Counted from the first letter of the stretch, positions 5,685 to 13,177 are shown. The stretch: 13,201 bases of DNA from Candidatus Omnitrophota bacterium (GCA_003485765.1 DNHS01000042.1:17959-31159); one strand, 5' to 3'. Notes: generated by a model not told the origin, from the sequence alone. Made by a program: numbers and translations.

Positions 5685-7802
5685 CTAATTATAAAATCTG
5701 CCTTTTCTTTCCGCCAGTTCTATTAAATAATTGGATGGTAAAAACCGTTCGCTTTTATATTTCTCCCTGAATCCCTGTAAGGCATCTGCTATTTTGCCGC
5801 AGCCAATAGAATCTGCGTAACGCAAGAGTCCTGCCCTGAAAGGTGGGAATCCTGTGCCCATGATCATTCCGATATCCACATCTGATGCTTGAGCGCAAAC
5901 CTTTTCTTGTAAACACAAAGCCGCTTCGTTTATCATTCTGTAGATCATCCGCTGTAAAGCTTCCTCATCGGAGACACTTGCTTTTGGAACACTGGATAAT
6001 AAATGATAAACCTCTTTATTTACAATTCTCTTTTTCCCTTTGTGGATATAAAACCCCTTGCCTGATTTTTTGCCAAACCATTTATTCTCATAAACCTTTT
6101 TCATGATTCCCGTTACTTTCATCTTCTCGCCAAAATTATTTTCAAGTATAAGCGCGACCTTGTATCCCACATCCAGGCCAACCTCATCCATTAAGGTAAA
6201 TGGCCCCATTGGCATCCCGAATCTTAACATAATCCTGTCTATTTTATCGATGCTCAGCCCTTCTTCCAATAAGCGCGCCGCTTCATTAAGATAGCTTAAA
6301 AGAACTCTGTTAATAAGAAACCCGCACGCATCGCTAACTACAATCGGAATCTTCCCAACCTGCTTCGTAAATTCAACTGCAGTGGCGATTGTCCTGTCGC
6401 TGGTATCTTTTGTGCGTATCAGTTCAATCAAAGGCATGCGGTGTACGGGATTAAAAAAATGAATGCCCAGAACCCGGCTTTTATCTTTTACAGCTTCAGC
6501 CATCTGGCTTATAGAAAGGCATGAGGTATTGGACGCAAGGACCGCATCAGGCTTAGCAATGGACTCAAGTTCCCTGAATACAGATTTCTTTATATTCATA
6601 TCTTCCACAACTGCCTCAATAATCAAATCCGCATTAGAAAATCCCTGGTAATTAGCCGTGGGAGAAATAAGGCCCATCCCAAAAGCTGCCTGACTTGGCT
6701 TAATCTTTTTTTTCTTCGCCGCATAATCATAAACTTCTTTTGCCTGCTTTAGCCCCTTGCCAAGCGCCTGGTAATTCAGGTCTTTCATTCGCACAGCTAT
6801 GCCATAATAACTCAATAATTGCGCAATCCCGCCTCCCATAACGCCTGCGCCTAAAAGAGCACATTTATTAATCCTGACTGGTGCAGCATCCAGCCACCTG
6901 GCTTTTTTATATTTCTCAATAAGGTAAAATACTGATATTAAACTTTTAGAAATCTGGGTAATGCATAATTCACTAAAAGCCTTTGCTTCTCTATCCAGCG
7001 CCTTTTCAAGAGACGACGTATAATTTTTTGAAACCACTTCAAGAGCTTTTAAAGGAGCTGGATACTGGCCTTTGGTAGCTTTAAGCGTAAATTTCTTAGT
7101 TTGACTTACTAAGACCTTTCTGCCTAAAAAGGTTTTATCAAGCAGTATATTGGCCCACCCTCTTAGCTTAGATTTAAAGCTATTCCGTTTTATCTTTTTC
7201 TTCTTAAGAAATTGAATCCCGTCTTCAAGCAATCTATTCTGACTAGCCAGAGCATCCACCAAGCCTATCTTTAATGCCTCGCTTGAAGATATTGGATCGC
7301 CTGAAAGTATCATCTCCAGGGCTTTGCGTAAACCCACAAGCCTTGCCAAGCGCTTGGTGCCGCCAAAACCCGGGATCACGCCTAATTTAACTTCTGGCAA
7401 TCCTAATTTTACCTTGCTATCAAAACTAGCCAGGCGGTAATCGCATGTAAGCGCCAACTCTAACCCTCCGCCCAAACAAGCGCCGTTTATCAACGCAACA
7501 GTAGGCACAGTTAATTTTTCCAGGGCATTCAGAATCCCCTGGCCTTTTTTAACCATAGCTTCAGCATCAGAAACTGTCTTCATCTTCTCTATTTCCTTGA
7601 TATCCGCGCCTGCAATAAAAATATCTGGCTTAGCGCTGGCAATTAAAAGCCCTTTTAAATCCTGCCTGTTATTTAACTGCGCAATAATAGTTTCCAGTTC
7701 GCTTAAACTAGACGACGACAAGACATTTACCCTTGAATCAGGCTGGTCAAATTCTATAACCGCAAAACCATCTTCTATTCTTAATTTAAGATTATTCTGC
7801 AT
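5685..7802 (-). CDS. fadJ: multifunctional enoyl-CoA hydratase / 3-hydroxyacyl-CoA dehydrogenase (FadJ/FadB-like)
   Basis: Carries out steps two and three of beta-oxidation: hydration of 2-enoyl-CoA and NAD-dependent oxidation of 3-hydroxyacyl-CoA. The 705 residues are the normal length for the alpha subunit. The crotonase domain (about 1-190) holds AGADIKEIEKM (64-74) and the oxyanion-hole region GACLGGGLELAL (107-118), with catalytic candidates Glu115 and Glu137 (in LPEVKLG). The dehydrogenase part has a Rossmann motif GAGVMG (318-323), then HFFNPVHRMPLIE, with His448 and Glu460 at the catalytic positions, and a duplicated C-terminal domain to 705. The ATG at 7802 is chosen because GAGG lies seven bases upstream and the thiolase stops two bases before; a longer reading merely runs into the thiolase gene. 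It should pair with the adjacent FadI-like thiolase. FadJ over FadB is preferred only because of that partner. Confidence 0.93.
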   Translation of the reverse strand: MQNNLKLRIEDGFAVIEFDQPDSRVNVLSSSSLSELETIIAQLNNRQDLKGLLIASAKPDIFIAGADIKEIEKMKTVSDAEAMVKKGQGILNALEKLTVPTVALINGACLGGGLELALTCDYRLASFDSKVKLGLPEVKLGVIPGFGGTKRLARLVGLRKALEMILSGDPISSSEALKIGLVDALASQNRLLEDGIQFLKKKKIKRNSFKSKLRGWANILLDKTFLGRKVLVSQTKKFTLKATKGQYPAPLKALEVVSKNYTSSLEKALDREAKAFSELCITQISKSLISVFYLIEKYKKARWLDAAPVRINKCALLGAGVMGGGIAQLLSYYGIAVRMKDLNYQALGKGLKQAKEVYDYAAKKKKIKPSQAAFGMGLISPTANYQGFSNADLIIEAVVEDMNIKKSVFRELESIAKPDAVLASNTSCLSISQMAEAVKDKSRVLGIHFFNPVHRMPLIELIRTKDTSDRTIATAVEFTKQVGKIPIVVSDACGFLINRVLLSYLNEAARLLEEGLSIDKIDRIMLRFGMPMGPFTLMDEVGLDVGYKVALILENNFGEKMKVTGIMKKVYENKWFGKKSGKGFYIHKGKKRIVNKEVYHLLSSVPKASVSDEEALQRMIYRMINEAALCLQEKVCAQASDVDIGMIMGTGFPPFRAGLLRYADSIGCGKIADALQGFREKYKSERFLPSNYLIELAERKGRFYN

Positions 7803-7804
7803 GT

Positions 7805-9055
7805 TTATCCTCTTTCCACTATCACAGCAGCGCCCTGGCCACCGCCAACGCACAATGAAGCCAGGCCAAGCTTAAGATTTCTTCTTTTCATCTCTTTAAG
7901 TATAGTAAGTATGAGCCTTGAACCAGTAGTCCCTACTGGATGGCCAAGCGCAATTGCTCCGCCATTAACATTTAGTATATCTCTATTTAACGCGCCTACT
8001 TTATTAATTGCCAATTGCCTTTCGCAAGCAATGACCTGAACTGCGAATGCCTCATTTATCTCAAAAAGTTCAATATCAGTTAATTTTAATCCTGCCTTTT
8101 TCAATACCTCTGGTATCGCAAATGCTGGCCCGATTCCCATTTTACTGGGCTCAACTCCCACATATGCATACGCTCGGATAAAACCCAGAGGCGTAAAACC
8201 TAATTCTTTTGCTTTTTCTTCCCTCATTACAAGAAGTGCGCAAGCGCCATCAGTTACCTGGCATGAATTTCCCACTGTTACGGTTCCTGAATAACGGTCA
8301 AAATATGGTTTAAGTTTAGTTAGGTCCTCTATTGTTATATTTTCTCTTACTCCATTATCATATTCAATGTGCCTTTCATATCCAGGGCCAGGAATCACAG
8401 GGACAATTTCTTCTTTTAATTTCTCTTTTGCATTGGACGCTCTCTTATGGCTCATCAGGCTAAACTCATCCTGCTCTTTTCTTGTAATGCCATATTCTTT
8501 TGCAAGCACCTCAGCTGTCTGGCCCATATTCAAACCGCAGATAATATCTGACAGACCTAGTTGTAATCCTATTACTGGATTTAATAAATGTCTTGGCCTA
8601 AAGCTTAATAAATTAACCAGCTTTTCTAGGGCGCTCTTGGACTTTGAAAGCTTAAAAAATATCTTTGCAGCATCTTTATTATATATTAAAGGTATGTTTG
8701 ACATGGATTCTGCGCCGCCTGCTATCACTATTTCATCAAGGCCTGAGTTTATCTTCTCAAGAGCGCTGGTTACAGACTCAAAACCAGAAGCGCAATTCCG
8801 TGAAACTGTATAGCTAGGTTTTTCTTTGGGTATGCCTGCCATTATCGATATTATGCGAGCCACATTGCTTGCTTCAGGTGACTGAGCTACTGACCCAAAG
8901 ATTACCTCATCTACTTTGCATGGATCCAAAGCAGTCCTTTCCAGCAGTTCTCTTACTGCAATCCTGCCCAATTCCTGAACACTCATATCCTCAAAATCTG
9001 TCCATGCCTTTACAAACGGGGTCCTTGCTCCATCAACTATTGCAATGCGAGACAT
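7805..9055 (-). CDS. fadI: acetyl-CoA acyltransferase (thiolase), FadI/trifunctional-beta-like
   Basis: Performs the thiolytic last step of beta-oxidation, releasing acetyl-CoA. All thiolase residues are visible: nucleophile Cys88 in SRNCASGFES, NEAF at 334-337, His372 in GGAIALGHPVG (365-375) and Cys402 in LCVGGGQG. An insertion of about 45 residues (124-170: charged, amphipathic, with SFRPRHLLNPVIGLQLGL) resembles the loop of E. coli FadI and the mitochondrial trifunctional beta subunit, where it supports membrane or alpha-subunit contact; soluble FadA and biosynthetic thiolases lack it. At 416 residues it is near full FadI length. The ATG at 9055 has AGGGAG about six bases upstream. It starts two bases after the ligase stop and ends two bases before the fadJ-like start, which favours synthesis as a stoichiometric complex. 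Confidence 0.93.
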   Translation of the reverse strand: MSRIAIVDGARTPFVKAWTDFEDMSVQELGRIAVRELLERTALDPCKVDEVIFGSVAQSPEASNVARIISIMAGIPKEKPSYTVSRNCASGFESVTSALEKINSGLDEIVIAGGAESMSNIPLIYNKDAAKIFFKLSKSKSALEKLVNLLSFRPRHLLNPVIGLQLGLSDIICGLNMGQTAEVLAKEYGITRKEQDEFSLMSHKRASNAKEKLKEEIVPVIPGPGYERHIEYDNGVRENITIEDLTKLKPYFDRYSGTVTVGNSCQVTDGACALLVMREEKAKELGFTPLGFIRAYAYVGVEPSKMGIGPAFAIPEVLKKAGLKLTDIELFEINEAFAVQVIACERQLAINKVGALNRDILNVNGGAIALGHPVGTTGSRLILTILKEMKRRNLKLGLASLCVGGGQGAAVIVERG

Positions 9056-9057
9056 AG

Positions 9058-10545
9058 CTATCTCCCTTTTGGACGCAGATCTATTATCCTTTTTACCTTA
9101 CTGGATGTTTCCATCTCCACGCGTTCAAGTATCTCTTTATGCGGCAATATAATTATTTTATTCGGTATAATTTCAGTCGCTGCCTGAATCCTGGAATTCA
9201 GATTCTCCTTTAATATTTGATGATCTACATTGCCTGCCAAACTCACATAAATAATTAATTCATCAATCTCATAAGGATCATTATCTTTTTTTCTTATTTC
9301 AATCTGCCATTCATCAATCTTTTTTTCTCCCTCAAGAATTGAGCCAAAGGCATTTAGATTAACCAATGTGCCTTTTATCTTGGACATCATAAGGTTTCTG
9401 ATATTGGAAACTCTGGATATCTCACTTGAAATGCGCGGGACAGTCCTTTTGCAATAAGGGCACTTTTTATAGGTAATGCCTCCTTTTACAAGATCGCCTG
9501 TCCGATAGCGCAAGACGCAGCTTCCTCTAGCATCAATAGCTGTATAAACAAGCTCGCCATCCTCCCCTTCTCCTTTAACCTCTCCAGTATCAGGGTCTAT
9601 AATCTCAAAAATCTCTTTATCAGGATATGTGTGATAGCCGCTGGAAAGTTTTATCGGAGTAGGGCATTCTCCCCACGCGCACTTTGCTTCTGTAAAACCA
9701 TAAGTACCCATAATCCTGACATGTTTTGCGCCCATACCTTTAAGTAAACTGGCCAGCTTTTCTTTAAATCCAACAGGAACAGCTACTGCGCCCAATATAA
9801 CTTTTTGAATAGAGCCCAGATGTATGCCCATCTCTTTTGCCGAGCGCGCTACATGATATAAATAACTTGGCACGCCTATCAGGACATCAGGGTTTACTTT
9901 CCTTATAGCCTCAATATTCCCCTGGGTACCCATAACCTTTCCGCCGCCAGTGCTTAGGACAAAATTATCATGAGTAAGCCCTGCGAACACTGTCTGCCAG
10001 AAAGCAAGATGCGGAGCGTAAGGAAATAAATTTACAGCCCGTATCTGGCTTTTTGCCTTAAAAACTTCGAGCAGCCTATATCCTGAAATGCGAAGATTAT
10101 TGATATCGTGATCCGTATATAAAAATGAAACTGGGTCGTGAGTTGTCCCTGTTGTAGCTGTCAGGAAAATAGGCCGATATTCTTTATCGAGACGCGCCTT
10201 TGTATATTCTTTACCTTTCAATAATTTCAAAAGGCCTATTACTAACAATCTATTTTTAGGCCAGTATTTTTTTATTAACGCCTTATCTGGCTGCAGGATA
10301 AAATCCATAAAACCATGCGGGCTTGCGCCATGAGACAGAAAATCCTCTTTTCTGGTGAATGGGATTACTTTAAGATCTTCCACAGTCTTTATGCGCCTGG
10401 GATTTATATTATAACGGTCAAACAGCGTGTGGTAATACGGGCTAAAAGGATAGAGGTGGTTATTAACAAAATCATGCAGTTTCTTATTCTGAATCCTTTT
10501 TAGGTCTTCTCTTGGCAGGAAACTTAATTTATTCCAATAATTCAT
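9058..10545 (-). CDS. PaaK-like AMP-forming CoA ligase (phenylacetate-CoA ligase family)
   Basis: Expected to activate a carboxylic acid to its acyl-CoA through an acyl-adenylate, feeding the downstream beta-oxidation enzymes. The 495 residues include LTATTGTTHDPVSF (128-141) at the ATP-loop position, IMGTYGFTEAKCAWGEC (278-294), YRTGDLV (347-353), KCPYCKRTVPRI (361-372) and a C-terminal tail KVKRIIDLR (483-491) carrying the likely adenylation lysine. Two things are odd. The usual TSGTTGKP loop reads TTGTTHDP, so its Gly-Lys pair is His136-Asp137. Four cysteines (289, 294, 362, 365) look like a zinc site. The substrate is unknown: the neighbours argue for a fatty or aryl-aliphatic acid rather than phenylacetate. 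The ATG at 10545 fits the family start but has no clear ribosome site; the thioesterase stop is 18 bases upstream. Confidence 0.87.
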   Translation of the reverse strand: MNYWNKLSFLPREDLKRIQNKKLHDFVNNHLYPFSPYYHTLFDRYNINPRRIKTVEDLKVIPFTRKEDFLSHGASPHGFMDFILQPDKALIKKYWPKNRLLVIGLLKLLKGKEYTKARLDKEYRPIFLTATTGTTHDPVSFLYTDHDINNLRISGYRLLEVFKAKSQIRAVNLFPYAPHLAFWQTVFAGLTHDNFVLSTGGGKVMGTQGNIEAIRKVNPDVLIGVPSYLYHVARSAKEMGIHLGSIQKVILGAVAVPVGFKEKLASLLKGMGAKHVRIMGTYGFTEAKCAWGECPTPIKLSSGYHTYPDKEIFEIIDPDTGEVKGEGEDGELVYTAIDARGSCVLRYRTGDLVKGGITYKKCPYCKRTVPRISSEISRVSNIRNLMMSKIKGTLVNLNAFGSILEGEKKIDEWQIEIRKKDNDPYEIDELIIYVSLAGNVDHQILKENLNSRIQAATEIIPNKIIILPHKEILERVEMETSSKVKRIIDLRPKGR

Positions 10546-10563
10546 TTGATTTTTATCTATAAA

Positions 10564-11037
10564 CTATTTAGAACAACTTAAATCTGCAATGCGTTTTTCC
10601 CTTCTTAACCTTAGTTCTTTATTTTTTTCAATCTCTTCTTTTGTCTTTAAAATAAGGCCCGGCACTCTTATAGGCCTTGCTTTTTCATCCAGAGCCACCA
10701 TGGTCAGATAAGCTGAGCCAATATTCAGTTTCCTGCCTTCCTTGATCTTCTCAGCTATTATCTCTACCTCCACATCCATTGATGTCCTGCCTACATGATA
10801 TATTGAAGCAGAAAGCGTCAATAGATCCCCTATGCGAACAGGATGCCTGAAATCAATGTGGTCCATAGACGCTACTACTACATTCTTCCTGGCGTGCTTG
10901 GTAGCTGCCACAAATGCCGCCTCATCCACCAGCTTCAATATAGTGCCGCCATGCACACTGCCATAGTGATTGGCATACATTGGCATCATTACTTCAGATA
11001 ACACTGTTTTTGATTCTGCTATAGTCTTTTTTTTCAT
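10564..11037 (-). CDS. hotdog-fold acyl-CoA thioesterase (BACH/YciA-like)
   Basis: Hydrolyses acyl-CoA to free acid and CoA. With the ATG at 11037 the protein has 157 residues, normal for a single hotdog acyl-CoA hydrolase. Diagnostic segments are YANHYGSVHGGTILKLVDEAA (21-41, with Asn23 and Asp38 as likely catalytic residues), VVVASMDHIDFRHPVRIGDLL (53-73), YHVGRTSMDVEVEI (80-93) and the acidic/basic tail after about residue 132. GAGGG precedes the ATG closely, and a good promoter lies just upstream. A longer reading from TTG at 11094 would cover the promoter and has no ribosome site, so I reject it. As first gene of the fatty-acid operon it may recover CoA or trim acyl-CoA levels; working against the adjacent ligase, it could also form a control cycle. 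Confidence 0.92.
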   Translation of the reverse strand: MKKKTIAESKTVLSEVMMPMYANHYGSVHGGTILKLVDEAAFVAATKHARKNVVVASMDHIDFRHPVRIGDLLTLSASIYHVGRTSMDVEVEIIAEKIKEGRKLNIGSAYLTMVALDEKARPIRVPGLILKTKEEIEKNKELRLRREKRIADLSCSK

Positions 11038-11062
11038 ATGCCCTCTGTTTTTATACCAAGTA

Positions 11063-11091
11063 ATTATACCTTGGGATGCATGGCTATTCAA
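11063..11091 (-). promoter_or_regulatory. sigma70-type promoter of the fatty-acid operon
   Basis: On the minus strand TTGAAT (11086-11091) and a perfect TATAAT (11063-11068) are separated by exactly 17 bases. Transcription would begin near 11056, about 20 bases before the thioesterase ATG at 11037. The -10 box is enclosed by CCAAG and CTTGG arms nine bases apart, a possible operator. This is the best promoter match I found in the window. Confidence 0.8.
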
Positions 11092-11110
11092 CAAATATGC
11101 GCCTTAAATT

Positions 11111-11143
11111 TTGCACCGCATTTGCACCGCATTTGCACCGCAT
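11111..11143. repeat. three exact 11-bp tandem repeats upstream of the fatty-acid promoter
   Basis: The unit TTGCACCGCAT occurs three times without spacers (ATGCGGTGCAA on the minus strand). It begins where the AlbA_2 gene stops and lies about 20 bases upstream of the -35 box, roughly -55 to -87 from the predicted start of transcription. An 11-base period is about one helical turn, so a protein bound to each unit would sit on one face. It could be a regulator site or simple slippage. Confidence 0.92.
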
Positions 11144-12525
11144 CATTTAAGAACATAATAAGTGGCTCTACCAATGCCTTTTGGGGCAATTACTCCTTTT
11201 GCCTTTAGGCCAGTAAGTTCCCTTAATGCAGTATCGCTAGACACATCTAAAAGTTCAGCGCACATAGCAGTATTTATCTTCCTGCTGCTCTTAAGATAAC
11301 TTATAATCTTTCCTTGTCTTTTGTTAAAATCGTAATTTTCTTTTTTTTCCACAAATTTATCCTTAACTGAATAAATATCTACTATAAATGTATAATCATC
11401 TGTTTTCACCATAGGCAGCCTTGGCCTCAAAGGATGCTCTTTATGTTCTTTTAGTATTTTATTCCATCCTTCGCCAAGTTCTTCTATATATTCAACCTTT
11501 GCCAGAATTTTAGCTATAATAGGGTTTCTTGAAAACTGCATTTCTGCTATATTTTTTGGAGTGATGCCTTTTGGCAATCCTCCTGGATTATAAAATTCTA
11601 TTCTATTAGAAAACATCTTTATTATTACTTTTGTTCCTATATTTGAATAATCCCTATGACAAACTGCATTCGTAATGAGCTCCCTTATAGAAAACCATCC
11701 ATACTCTGGGATATCTTCTCTTTGAACCCTATCATTTCTTAATTGGGACATAACAGCTATATGCTCTTTTAGGTATTCACCGCAATTATCTATCTGCTGA
11801 AATAAATTACCCGCAAATTCTTTATAATCCAATCTTTTTATATCTACCTCTTCTGCCCCGTATCTAGCCAAAGCGATATATGCATTCATAAAGAATTTTT
11901 GCGGATTCCTGCCAAATAAAAGGATGCCAGCATTAGTAGGCCTGTTATCTTTAATACAATTTAATGACTCCAATATAGCCTTAGGCGTTCCGGTAATCTT
12001 TTTTCCAGAAGCATTTTCATACAATGGCATAAACTCTTTTGTCACAAATTCCCAATCAATATCATCTAAATCTGTTTTTTCACAAACCTGTTTATCAAAT
12101 TGCAATTTTTCTTTGTGTTTTTCAAGAATTAACCTTTCATATTCATCTTTGCTCATCTTCATCGTAGATTTTCCGACTCTTATATACGGCCTGCCAAAGG
12201 CAAGAGTAAGCTTATCTAAGGATTTCTTTATGTCAATTATAATTATTTCCTTGCCAGATATCTTTCGTGCGGTAATTTTAGGATGAATCTTTGGGTCTGT
12301 ATTTTGAGAGATTTGATTTGTTAATCTTTCTAATGTATCCTTTCCTATCTTGACACCAGTTACTTGGCAAGAATTATCTACACCAATAAAAATTTTTCCG
12401 CCTTCGGTATTACTAAAAGAAGAAACGGCTTCTATAATCTCGTTTATCTCGGATAGAGATTTTTTATATTCGATAGTAGTTGATTCGACTGTGCCGATTA
12501 AATTGGATAAGGTTTTTTTATTCAT
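11143..12525 (-). CDS. Schlafen AlbA_2 / GHKL ATPase / winged-helix protein (COG2865-like)
   Basis: A 460-residue protein of the group often annotated as ATP-binding protein or transcriptional regulator with an AlbA_2 domain; its biochemical role is poorly known. The AlbA_2 nucleic-acid-binding domain covers about 8-125, with ESTTIEYKKS (14-23) and SFSNTEGGKIFIGVDN (36-51). A GHKL-type ATPase part follows, with the N-box-like RELITNAVCHRDY (281-293) and the ATP-lid-like IEFYNPGGLPKGIT (309-322). Residues 401-460 form a winged helix (LLDVSSDTALRELTGLKAKGVI). ATG at 12525 is preferred over GTG at 12546; it overlaps the stop of a small upstream ORF in ATGAATAA, suggesting coupling. Such genes are often mobile or linked to defence and regulation. 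A role in controlling the next operon is inference from position. Confidence 0.85.
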   Translation of the reverse strand: MNKKTLSNLIGTVESTTIEYKKSLSEINEIIEAVSSFSNTEGGKIFIGVDNSCQVTGVKIGKDTLERLTNQISQNTDPKIHPKITARKISGKEIIIIDIKKSLDKLTLAFGRPYIRVGKSTMKMSKDEYERLILEKHKEKLQFDKQVCEKTDLDDIDWEFVTKEFMPLYENASGKKITGTPKAILESLNCIKDNRPTNAGILLFGRNPQKFFMNAYIALARYGAEEVDIKRLDYKEFAGNLFQQIDNCGEYLKEHIAVMSQLRNDRVQREDIPEYGWFSIRELITNAVCHRDYSNIGTKVIIKMFSNRIEFYNPGGLPKGITPKNIAEMQFSRNPIIAKILAKVEYIEELGEGWNKILKEHKEHPLRPRLPMVKTDDYTFIVDIYSVKDKFVEKKENYDFNKRQGKIISYLKSSRKINTAMCAELLDVSSDTALRELTGLKAKGVIAPKGIGRATYYVLK

Positions 12526-12664
12526 AGTGTTCGTCTTCTTCTTCACAAAATACGTCTTTATTTAACAGATTCTTTGCGTTACAATTATGATAAATACGCA
12601 TTCTTAATATTCTATTTCCTATATTTGGATATTTTAAACAAACGTTACAGATGTGCTTAGCCAT
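12518..12664 (-). CDS. small four-cysteine ORF overlapping the AlbA_2 gene start
   Basis: A 48-residue reading frame, too short for most gene callers. It begins MAKHICNVCLKYP and ends CEEEDEHYE. Cys6 and Cys9 form a CxxC knuckle and Cys28 and Cys40 could complete a zinc site, so a small zinc-ribbon-like protein is possible. It ends in TATGAATAA, where the AlbA_2 gene starts at the ATG, an eight-base overlap typical of coupled genes. The ATG at 12664 lacks a ribosome site of its own. An SD-led ATG lies 30 bases upstream in the same frame but is interrupted by TGA. I do not recognise the family. It may be a real small partner, a decayed gene or chance. Confidence 0.45.
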   Translation of the reverse strand: MAKHICNVCLKYPNIGNRILRMRIYHNCNAKNLLNKDVFCEEEDEHYE

Positions 12665-12676
12665 CTTTCTGGTAGA

Positions 12677-12706
12677 TCAATAAGCAACTATCATATTTCA
12701 CCTCTC
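12677..12706 (-). promoter_or_regulatory. GAGAGGTG ribosome site with a five-codon ORF (MIVAY-stop)
   Basis: On the minus strand GAGAGGTG (12699-12706) lies four bases before an ATG at 12694, followed by ATA GTT GCT TAT and TGA (12677-12679). The frame is the same as the small Cys-rich ORF that restarts 12 bases after the TGA. It could be a leader peptide that feeds re-initiation, or the original start of that ORF interrupted by a stop. Confidence 0.4.
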
Positions 12707-12734
12707 GTTTCCGTTTTATGTTATTCCTCTGAAT

Positions 12735-13169
12735 TTACGTTCTGATATATGTTCCACTTTTGCCGCCGCTCTTTTTTAAAAGCATGATGGATTTTATAAC
12801 TGCATCTCTATCAAATGCCTTGCACATGTCATATACCGTAATCGCAGCTACTGCGCAGGCTGTAAATGCCTCCATCTCTACTCCTGTTTTAGCCTGGCCT
12901 CTTACTATGGTTTTAATTTCCACTTCTTTATTTTTCAAAGAAACTTTTATATCTACATACTCTATGGGAATAGGATGGCAGAAAGGGATGAGTTCCGCTG
13001 TTTTTTTTGCAGCAATAATCCCAGCCAGTTTTGCTGCTTCCAAAACATCTCCTTTAGGTATTTTTTTATTTTTTATCAGTTTGATAACGCTGGTCTTAAG
13101 ATAAACCCTCGCTTCTACGATAGCTTCTCTTAAAGTTACTTCTTTTTTTCCTATATCTATCATTGCCAT
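12735..13169 (-). CDS. moaC: cyclic pyranopterin monophosphate synthase MoaC
   Basis: With MoaA, MoaC converts GTP to cyclic pyranopterin monophosphate in the first stage of molybdenum cofactor synthesis. From the ATG at 13169 it has 144 residues, slightly under the E. coli 161 because it lacks the usual LTHI-type lead and starts just before the conserved MIDIGKK. All expected active-site elements are present: Lys39 in PKGDV, the LIPFCHP motif with Cys64 and His65, GVEMEA (96-101) and VYDMCKA with Asp114 and Lys117; the KKSGGKSGTY end is intact. AAAGGA lies about four bases before this ATG and overlaps the stop of the preceding gene. A GTG at 13196 is open in frame but falls inside that preceding gene's tail, so I reject it. 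Confidence 0.95.
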   Translation of the reverse strand: MAMIDIGKKEVTLREAIVEARVYLKTSVIKLIKNKKIPKGDVLEAAKLAGIIAAKKTAELIPFCHPIPIEYVDIKVSLKNKEVEIKTIVRGQAKTGVEMEAFTACAVAAITVYDMCKAFDRDAVIKSIMLLKKSGGKSGTYIRT

Positions 13170-13177
13170 TTTATCCT

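Noticed and set aside
7803..7853. 17-codon N-terminal extension of the fadJ-like gene
   Set aside because: It overlaps the end of the thiolase gene and is rich in Trp/Arg/Cys without family similarity; the ATG at 7802 has a ribosome site and aligns with the crotonase start.
11038..11094. TTG start of the thioesterase at 11094
   Set aside because: It would place the sigma70-type promoter inside the coding sequence and has no ribosome site.
11111..11143. CRISPR array or plasmid iterons
   Set aside because: The units are 11 bases, contiguous and only three in number, with no spacers, cas genes or replication gene nearby.
1799..12525. Alternative genetic code with TGA as sense codon
   Set aside because: TGA ends the GDT1-like, mogA, MOSC and AlbA_2 genes at the expected family lengths, so the standard bacterial code applies.
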